Shown here: positions 15,512-19,615 of the stretch, in pieces
Numbering within the stretch: position 1 is the first letter of the stretch
Layout: the number at the start of each line of letters is the position of its first letter
Origin: an uncultured Clostridia bacterium
Lineage (GTDB): Bacteria; Bacillota; Clostridia; Christensenellales; Aristaeellaceae
DNA length: 19,615 nucleotides
Direction of reading: 5' to 3'
Assembly: GCA_934663625.1 (NCBI GenBank)
Contig: CAKUKP010000059.1
Coordinates: forward strand, 1-19,615
Made by a program: the position numbers and the translations under genes
The notes under the pieces: generated by a model
Databases searched by the model: none
What the model was told of the DNA's origin: nothing
Seen by the model: the letters and a program-made list of their open reading frames with translations, nothing else

Positions 15512-16885
15512 TTATTCCCCCCAGATTTCTGCATCGGTCGGAGCTACTGCGCCGGGACGCACGGTAGCAATGCGGCTGACGTTGAACAGGTGACGCCAGG
15601 ACAGGTTTTCGGAGATGGAGTTGTTGCCCCAGCTGCCGCAGCCCAGCGTGGTGGTGGGGTTCAGGCTGTTGAACAGGGAACCGCCGTTGTTGGTGGAGCA
15701 AATCTGATTGATCAGGAAGCGGGAAACCGGCAGAATCTGCGCGGCCTTTTCGATATCCGCGGTATTGTTGGAATGGATCGATACGCTGTGGCCCTTGCCT
15801 TCTACATTCAGATTGGCATTCGCGGCGGCGATGCATTCGTCCCAGTCCGCCAGATTGTCGTAGGTGGCGATCACGGGGCACATCTTTTCCTTGGACAGCA
15901 GATCATCCTTGCCATAGGTATCGGCCTTGACCAGGATCACCTTCAGATCATCGCCATGGGCGAAGCCGCAGCGATCCGCGACGACCTTCGCGCTCTGGCC
16001 GACGATGTTCTTATCGATCGTGCCGTTCGGGAATACGACCTCGCGCAGCTTGGCGACGTCTTCGGGCTTATCGATGTACAGCGCGCCGTTTTTCTTGAAA
16101 ATTTCAACGGCCTTGGCGAAGATGGACTTGGGCATGATGGCGGTCTGCTCGCCGGAGCAGATGATGCCGTTGTCGAAGCGGCGGCCTTCGATGATCATCG
16201 GGATGGCCTTTTCCAGATCCGCATCGGTGTCGATCATGCACTGCACGTTGCCCGCGCCTACGCCGAACGCCGGCTTGCCGGACGCGTATGCCGCGCGAAC
16301 CATGCCCATGCCGCCGGTGGAGATGCAAACATCGCACTGCTTCATAACCTGGCCGGACAGTTCCACGGTGGGCTCATCGATGATCTGGATGATGTCCTGC
16401 GGCACATAGGAAAGCGCCTTCAGGTTTTCCTTGATCAGGCGAACCGCTTCGCCGGAGCATTTCTTGGAACGCGGATGGGGGCAAATGATGATGGCGTTGC
16501 GGCCCTTCAGCGCGAACATGGCGTTGCACATGGGGGTCACGATGGGGTTCGTGGTGGGGGTAACCGCGCCGACCACGCCCATGGGCTTGGCGACGTAGGT
16601 CAGACCCTTTTCGGGATCGCGGCCGATGATGCCGACGCTCTTGCCGCCCTTGAGGTCGTTCCAGATGACCTTGGCCTTGCCCTGATTCTTCTTGACTTTA
16701 TCTTCGTAAACGCCCATGCGGGTTTCTTCCACCGCCATGCGCGCGAGCGGCTCTGCATTATCGTAAATCGTCTTTGCGATTACGCGGCAGGCTTCGTCTA
16801 CCTGCTCCTGGGAGCACTTTTCAAATTCAACCTGTGCAACGCGGGCACGGGCAACCAGATCTTTTACAACCAGTTCTGCATCCAT
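15512..16885 (-). CDS. CoA-acylating aldehyde dehydrogenase (succinate-semialdehyde / sulfoacetaldehyde dehydrogenase family)
   Basis: 457 residues. It oxidises an aldehyde to an acyl-CoA with NAD(P)+, or runs in reverse. The catalytic cysteine is C243 in FDNGIICSGEQ. PTTNPIVTPMCNA (110-122) and the glycine-rich FGVGAGN (207-213) belong to the nucleotide-binding part, and the C-terminal NPTTTLGCGSWGNNS is a family signature. From memory the best match is the CoA-dependent succinate-semialdehyde dehydrogenase of Clostridium kluyveri (confusingly also named SucD), down to VEETRMGVYEDKV and the EIWG ending; acylating sulfoacetaldehyde dehydrogenases are close relatives. AGGAGG lies 9 bases before the ATG. 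First gene of the six-gene operon, directly behind the operators, and divergent from the GntR gene. Confidence 0.9.
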   Translation of the reverse strand: MDAELVVKDLVARARVAQVEFEKCSQEQVDEACRVIAKTIYDNAEPLARMAVEETRMGVYEDKVKKNQGKAKVIWNDLKGGKSVGIIGRDPEKGLTYVAKPMGVVGAVTPTTNPIVTPMCNAMFALKGRNAIIICPHPRSKKCSGEAVRLIKENLKALSYVPQDIIQIIDEPTVELSGQVMKQCDVCISTGGMGMVRAAYASGKPAFGVGAGNVQCMIDTDADLEKAIPMIIEGRRFDNGIICSGEQTAIMPKSIFAKAVEIFKKNGALYIDKPEDVAKLREVVFPNGTIDKNIVGQSAKVVADRCGFAHGDDLKVILVKADTYGKDDLLSKEKMCPVIATYDNLADWDECIAAANANLNVEGKGHSVSIHSNNTADIEKAAQILPVSRFLINQICSTNNGGSLFNSLNPTTTLGCGSWGNNSISENLSWRHLFNVSRIATVRPGAVAPTDAEIWGE

Positions 16886-16913
16886 GATAAATATCCTCCT
16901 GTAATTCTATTAA

Positions 16914-16928
16914 ATTGGTCATACCAAT
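16914..16928. promoter_or_regulatory. Operator O1: perfect ATTGGT-N3-ACCAAT palindrome
   Basis: ATTGGTCATACCAAT is a perfect inverted repeat with a 3-base centre. It equals the consensus I know for E. coli PdhR, a FadR-type GntR protein that controls pyruvate dehydrogenase. It lies 29 bases before the aldehyde dehydrogenase ATG, just inside the transcript from the best promoter (16942-16970), and also overlaps the weaker promoter-like pair TTGATT (16926-16931) and TAGAAT (16904-16909). Repression is the natural reading. Confidence 0.8.
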
Positions 16929-16941
16929 CAACCTTGGTTAT

Positions 16942-16970
16942 AGTCTATCATGGTTTGACCGATTATGCAA
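16942..16970 (-). promoter_or_regulatory. Promoter of the six-gene operon
   Basis: On the minus strand TTGCAT (16965-16970), a 17-base spacer and TAGACT (16942-16947) form a moderate promoter. Transcription would start near 16935 and leave a leader of about 50 bases that includes O1 and the AGGAGG site. The alternative TTGATT-16-TAGAAT pair nearer the gene would start inside the ribosome site, so I rank it lower. Confidence 0.5.
16949..16963. promoter_or_regulatory. Operator O2: imperfect copy inside the promoter spacer
   Basis: CATGGTTTGACCGAT matches 9 of the 12 defined positions of ATTGGT-N3-ACCAAT and keeps the GGT-N3-ACC core. Its centre is 35 bases from the centre of O1, a bit over three helical turns, and it lies between the -35 and -10 boxes of the operon promoter. 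Confidence 0.55.
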
Positions 16971-17020
16971 GAGGTTTCCCGCAGAAATCAATATTTTTTC
17001 CGGAAAATTACGCGAAGGGC

Positions 17021-17049
17021 TGTACAATTTGCGTAAAAAATGGTATGAT
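17021..17049 (+). promoter_or_regulatory. Promoter of the GntR regulator gene
   Basis: TGTACA (17021-17026), a 17-base spacer and TATGAT (17044-17049) fit a housekeeping promoter. The leader would be about 30 bases. The -10 box lies inside operator O3. Confidence 0.5.
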
Positions 17050-17053
17050 AAAT
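17039..17053. promoter_or_regulatory. Operator O3 overlapping the regulator's -10 box
   Basis: AATGGTATGATAAAT matches 12 of 15 bases of the reverse complement of O1 (ATTGGTATGACCAAT), including its centre. Its position on the regulator's own promoter suggests autoregulation. Confidence 0.55.
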
Positions 17054-17084
17054 AAATGAGTATAATTCGAAAGGGGAAATCATC

Positions 17085-17774
17085 ATGGCGGAAAATCGCG
17101 GAAGCAAGCTGTACGAGGAAATTACTGCCAAAATGATTGCCCAGATTCACGAAGGCGTTCTGCGTCCGGGAGACAGGCTGCCCGCCGAACGCACGCTGGC
17201 GGAGCAATTCGGCGTGAGCCGCACGGCGATTCGCGAAGCGCTTCGTTCGATGGAAATGATGGGCTGCGTGGAATCCCGCGTGGGCGAAGGTACGTTTATC
17301 AAAGCGCCCAGCCTTTCGAACATCGTGGATCCCTTTTCGATGGTGATGTCCCAGAATGGCAAGCTGGATACCGATCTGATCGAGGTGCGCCTGATTCTGG
17401 AAACCGAAGTTACGGCGATGGCGGCGCAGCGCCGCACGCAGGCGCAGCTGGAGGAGCTTCGCCAAACCGTCGAGGAGATGCGCGCCGACATCGAAAACGG
17501 CGGAAACGGCGTCGCCTCGGACGATCGCTTTCACGCGATTCTGGCGGAGGCCTGCGGCAACGAAGCCATGAGCGTGATGCTGAACATGTGCGCAGGGATG
17601 CTTTCCAAAACGCGCCCGATCACCCAGTCCATCAAGGGCGTTCCGAAGATCGCGCTGAAGGATCATGCCGCGATCTGCGCGGCGGTGGAGGCACAGGACG
17701 AACGCCTTGCCCGCAAGCTGATGCGCACGCACCTGAACCGCGCGCTGCGGTATCTGAATAAGGCGAACCGATAG
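17085..17774 (+). CDS. GntR-family transcriptional regulator, FadR/FCD subgroup (PdhR/LldR-like)
   Basis: 229 residues. The winged helix-turn-helix covers about 8-75: LRPGDRLPAERTLAEQFGVSRTAIREALR is the classic FadR-group signature (positions 26-54), followed by the wing RVGEGTFI. The C-terminal FCD domain (about 95-225) keeps the metal-binding set D146, H150, H194 and H216, so it likely senses a small carboxylate. It is divergent from the six-gene operon, and the region between carries three copies of a palindrome of the type bound by PdhR. This makes it the probable repressor of the operon and of itself, relieved by a substrate or product such as pyruvate, lactate or another organic acid (inference). 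AAGGGG lies 8 bases before the ATG. A strong terminator follows about 100 bases downstream. Confidence 0.92.
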   Translation: MAENRGSKLYEEITAKMIAQIHEGVLRPGDRLPAERTLAEQFGVSRTAIREALRSMEMMGCVESRVGEGTFIKAPSLSNIVDPFSMVMSQNGKLDTDLIEVRLILETEVTAMAAQRRTQAQLEELRQTVEEMRADIENGGNGVASDDRFHAILAEACGNEAMSVMLNMCAGMLSKTRPITQSIKGVPKIALKDHAAICAAVEAQDERLARKLMRTHLNRALRYLNKANR

Positions 17775-17811
17775 TATTAGTATTTCCGATCAATTCCGCC
17801 GCATCGAAACG

Positions 17812-17865
17812 GTCTGATTTTGTTTTTGTTTTTGTCATTTCATCCGTTTTGACCAAAAATCAGAC
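17812..17865. repeat. 10-bp inverted repeat with a T-rich 34-base spacer
   Basis: GTCTGATTTT (17812-17821) and AAAATCAGAC (17856-17865) are perfect inverted copies in the gap behind the regulator gene. The spacer is unusually T-rich on the plus strand (three T5 runs). It is followed at once by the terminator and could be a decayed element end or an RNA structure; no gene is visible in it. Confidence 0.45.
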
Positions 17866-17872
17866 ACCTTCC

Positions 17873-17908
17873 GCCCCGTGCTGAAAAACTGAGCACGGGG
17901 CGATTTTT
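17873..17908 (+). terminator. Terminator of the GntR gene
   Basis: GCCCCGTGCT (17873-17882) and AGCACGGGGC (17892-17901) pair over 10 bp with a 9-base loop, followed by GATTTTT. It isolates the regulator gene from the oleate hydratase gene. Confidence 0.88.
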
Positions 17909-17913
17909 GTTTA

Positions 17914-17941
17914 TTGTGGAATCCTCCCGCGCGGGTATAAT
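17914..17941 (+). promoter_or_regulatory. Promoter of the oleate hydratase gene
   Basis: TTGTGG (17914-17919), a 16-base spacer and a perfect TATAAT (17936-17941) are followed by a leader of about 28 bases with GGGAGG (17961-17966) before the ATG. Confidence 0.7.
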
Positions 17942-17975
17942 AAAATCATCAAGCGAGAACGGGAGGAAATCAATC

Positions 17976-19615
17976 ATGTATTATTCCGCAGGCACTTATG
18001 AATCCTTTGCGCATCCGGAAAAGCCGGAAGGCGTTGACAAGAAATCGGCATATATCATCGGCACCGGTCTGGCGGGACTGACCGCGGCGTTCTATCTGGT
18101 GCGCGACGGTCAGATGAAGGGCGAGCGCATTCACCTTCTGGAAAAGCTCGAATTGGCGGGCGGAAGCTGCGACGGACGCAAGGACGTAACCAAGGGCTTC
18201 TTCATGCGCGGCGGCCGCGAGATGGACAATCATTTCGAGGTCATGTGGGACACCTTCCGCGATGTTCCCTCGATCGAAACGCCGAACGTATCGGTGCTCG
18301 ACGAATACTACTGGCTGAACAAGCACGACCCGAACTATTCCCTCTGCCGTGCGACGGTCAATCGCGGGGAGGATGCGCACACCGATCGTAAATTCGAACT
18401 GGATCGCGATTCCGCGCTGGCGCTTTCGAAGCTGTTCATGACGCCGGAAAAGGATCTGGAGGATAAAAAGATTTCCGATGTGCTGCCCGATTCCTTCTGG
18501 AATACGAATTTCTGGCTCTACTGGCAGACGATGTTCGCGTTCCAGCGCTGGTCCAGCGCGCTGGAGATGAAGCGCTATCTCTGCCGCTACGTGCATCACA
18601 TCGACGGTCTGCCGGATTTCAGCGCGCTGCGCTTCACCAAATACAACCAGTATGAGAGCATGATTCTCCCGCTGGTGAAGTATCTGGAAGGCCATGGCGT
18701 GAAGATCGAATACGGCATGGACGTAAAGAACGTCGTGATCGCGCACGAGGGCGATCAGATGGTCGCCAGGCAGATCGTGTACGTCAAAGACGGCGAAACC
18801 CAGACCATCGATTTGACCGAGGATGATCTCGTGTTCATCACCAACGGCTGCTGCACCGATACCTCCTGCTACGGCGATCAGACCCATGCACCCGATCTGT
18901 CCGGCGTTGAAAACGGCAAGGGCGAATCCTGGGATATGTGGAAGGCGATCGCGGCGCAGGCGACGCACGGCGAATTCGGCAATCCCGAAGCGTTCTGCTC
19001 GGATGTGGACGCGACGAACTGGATGAGCGCCACCGTCGCGACCTCCGATGAAGAGATCATCCGCCACATCATGAACATCTGCAAACGCGATCCGCGCACC
19101 GGCAAGGTGACCACCGGCGGCATCGTGACCGTGAAGGACAGCACGGACAACTGGTATCTCTCCTGGACGATCAACCGCCAGCCGCAGTTCAAATCTCAGG
19201 ACAAGAACATGGTGCTCGTATGGCTGTATTCGCTGAATACCAATAAGGAAGGCAACTACGTCAAGAAGGCGATGCGCGATTGCACCGGCGAGGAGATCTG
19301 CCGCGAATGGCTGTATCATATCGGCGTGCCGGAGGATCGAATCGAAGCGCTGGCGCACGATGCGTGCAATACCACCACCTGCTTCATGCCGTATATCAAC
19401 GCGTTCTTCCAGCCGCGCAAGGAATCCGATCGCCCGAAGGTCGTGCCGGACGGCGCGGTGAACTTCGCCTTCATCGGTCAGTTCGCCGAAACCCCGCGCG
19501 ATACCATCTTCACCACCGAGTATTCGATGCGCACCGGTATGGAATCCGTGTATACGCTTTTGAACGTCGATCGCGGCGTGCCGGAGGTCTGGGGCAGCAA
19601 ATACGATGTGCGCGA
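17976..19615 (+). CDS. ohyA: Oleate hydratase, FAD-dependent (3' end cut by the window)
   Basis: 546 codons are present; from the Staphylococcus aureus protein (591 residues, recalled) about 45 C-terminal residues are missing past the edge. The enzyme adds water to the cis-9 double bond of oleic or linoleic acid to give 10-hydroxy acids, at the membrane surface and with FAD. The start MYYSAGTYESFAHPEKPEGV is characteristic. The FAD-binding motif is IIGTGLAGLTAAF (27-39), with the ribose-binding glutamate in LLEKLELAGGS. RGGREMDNHFEVMWD (78-92) carries E82, the counterpart of a catalytic glutamate in S. aureus OhyA, and FTKYNQYES and the C-terminal FAETPRDTIFTTEYS block are conserved. It has its own promoter and no partner gene in the window, in line with a stand-alone role in detoxifying host or dietary unsaturated fatty acids. 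Confidence 0.96.
   Translation, partial: MYYSAGTYESFAHPEKPEGVDKKSAYIIGTGLAGLTAAFYLVRDGQMKGERIHLLEKLELAGGSCDGRKDVTKGFFMRGGREMDNHFEVMWDTFRDVPSIETPNVSVLDEYYWLNKHDPNYSLCRATVNRGEDAHTDRKFELDRDSALALSKLFMTPEKDLEDKKISDVLPDSFWNTNFWLYWQTMFAFQRWSSALEMKRYLCRYVHHIDGLPDFSALRFTKYNQYESMILPLVKYLEGHGVKIEYGMDVKNVVIAHEGDQMVARQIVYVKDGETQTIDLTEDDLVFITNGCCTDTSCYGDQTHAPDLSGVENGKGESWDMWKAIAAQATHGEFGNPEAFCSDVDATNWMSATVATSDEEIIRHIMNICKRDPRTGKVTTGGIVTVKDSTDNWYLSWTINRQPQFKSQDKNMVLVWLYSLNTNKEGNYVKKAMRDCTGEEICREWLYHIGVPEDRIEALAHDACNTTTCFMPYINAFFQPRKESDRPKVVPDGAVNFAFIGQFAETPRDTIFTTEYSMRTGMESVYTLLNVDRGVPEVWGSKYDVR

Noticed and set aside
16996..17007. TTTTCCGGAAAA palindrome in the divergent region as a further operator
   Set aside because: A perfect 12-base palindrome but unrelated to the ATTGGT-N3-ACCAAT motif and placed between the promoters; too little to assign a role.
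14423..17059. 878-residue open frame on the plus strand opposite the aldehyde dehydrogenase and ligase genes
   Set aside because: Same cause. It crosses several real genes and the operators, has no ribosome site and has an unnatural composition.

Overview
The window looks like a chromosomal segment of an anaerobic, GC-rich member of the Bacillota (Clostridia type). The pointers are AGGAGG-type ribosome binding sites before nearly every gene, TATAAT-type promoters, a membrane-bound biotin decarboxylase (Na+ pump) operon, a class II CBS/DRTGG pyrophosphatase, a short divergent peptide deformylase and an oleate hydratase of the Staphylococcus/Lactobacillus/Clostridia type. Nothing in the sequence fixes genus or species.

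Layout. (1) 1-2180, minus strand: the first codons of a gene leaving the window (possibly a transposase), a bidirectional terminator, and a 631-residue membrane protein whose outer part carries four His/Cys modules that look like zinc sites. (2) 2383-7598, plus strand: five genes for a biotin-dependent, probably Na+-pumping decarboxylase or transcarboxylase: acyl-CoA-type carboxyltransferase, OadG-like subunit, biotin carrier, OadB-like pump and 5S/OadA-type carboxyltransferase. A strong hairpin terminator is shared with the convergent gene. (3) 7686-9770, minus strand: Mn-dependent inorganic pyrophosphatase, apparently starting at CTG with its own promoter, and upstream of it a divergent peptide deformylase. 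(4) 9845-16885, minus strand: a compact six-gene operon in the order CoA-acylating aldehyde dehydrogenase, ADP-forming CoA ligase beta and alpha (SucC/SucD type), thiamine-diphosphate dehydrogenase E1 alpha and E1 beta, and a two-lipoyl-domain E2. (5) 17085-17774, plus strand: a FadR-type GntR regulator divergent from that operon. The 199-bp divergent region holds one perfect and two imperfect copies of an ATTGGT-N3-ACCAAT palindrome. (6) 17976 to the window end: oleate hydratase, cut by the edge.

How it may work together. The six-gene operon encodes a plausible linear pathway. A TPP/lipoamide complex would cleave an acyloin or 2-oxo compound to acyl-CoA plus (for acyloins) an aldehyde; the dehydrogenase would convert the aldehyde to another acyl-CoA; and the ligase would recover ATP. 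The E1 subunits read more like acetoin dehydrogenase, the aldehyde dehydrogenase like the CoA-dependent succinate-semialdehyde dehydrogenase of Clostridium kluyveri, and the ligase alpha subunit has changed active-site motifs, so the real substrate is open. The GntR protein is very likely its regulator. The biotin operon would spend a decarboxylation (methylmalonyl-CoA or oxaloacetate) on Na+ export. No mutase, epimerase or E3 gene is in the window. The best candidates for something undescribed are the six-gene operon with its operators and the four-module metal-site membrane protein.
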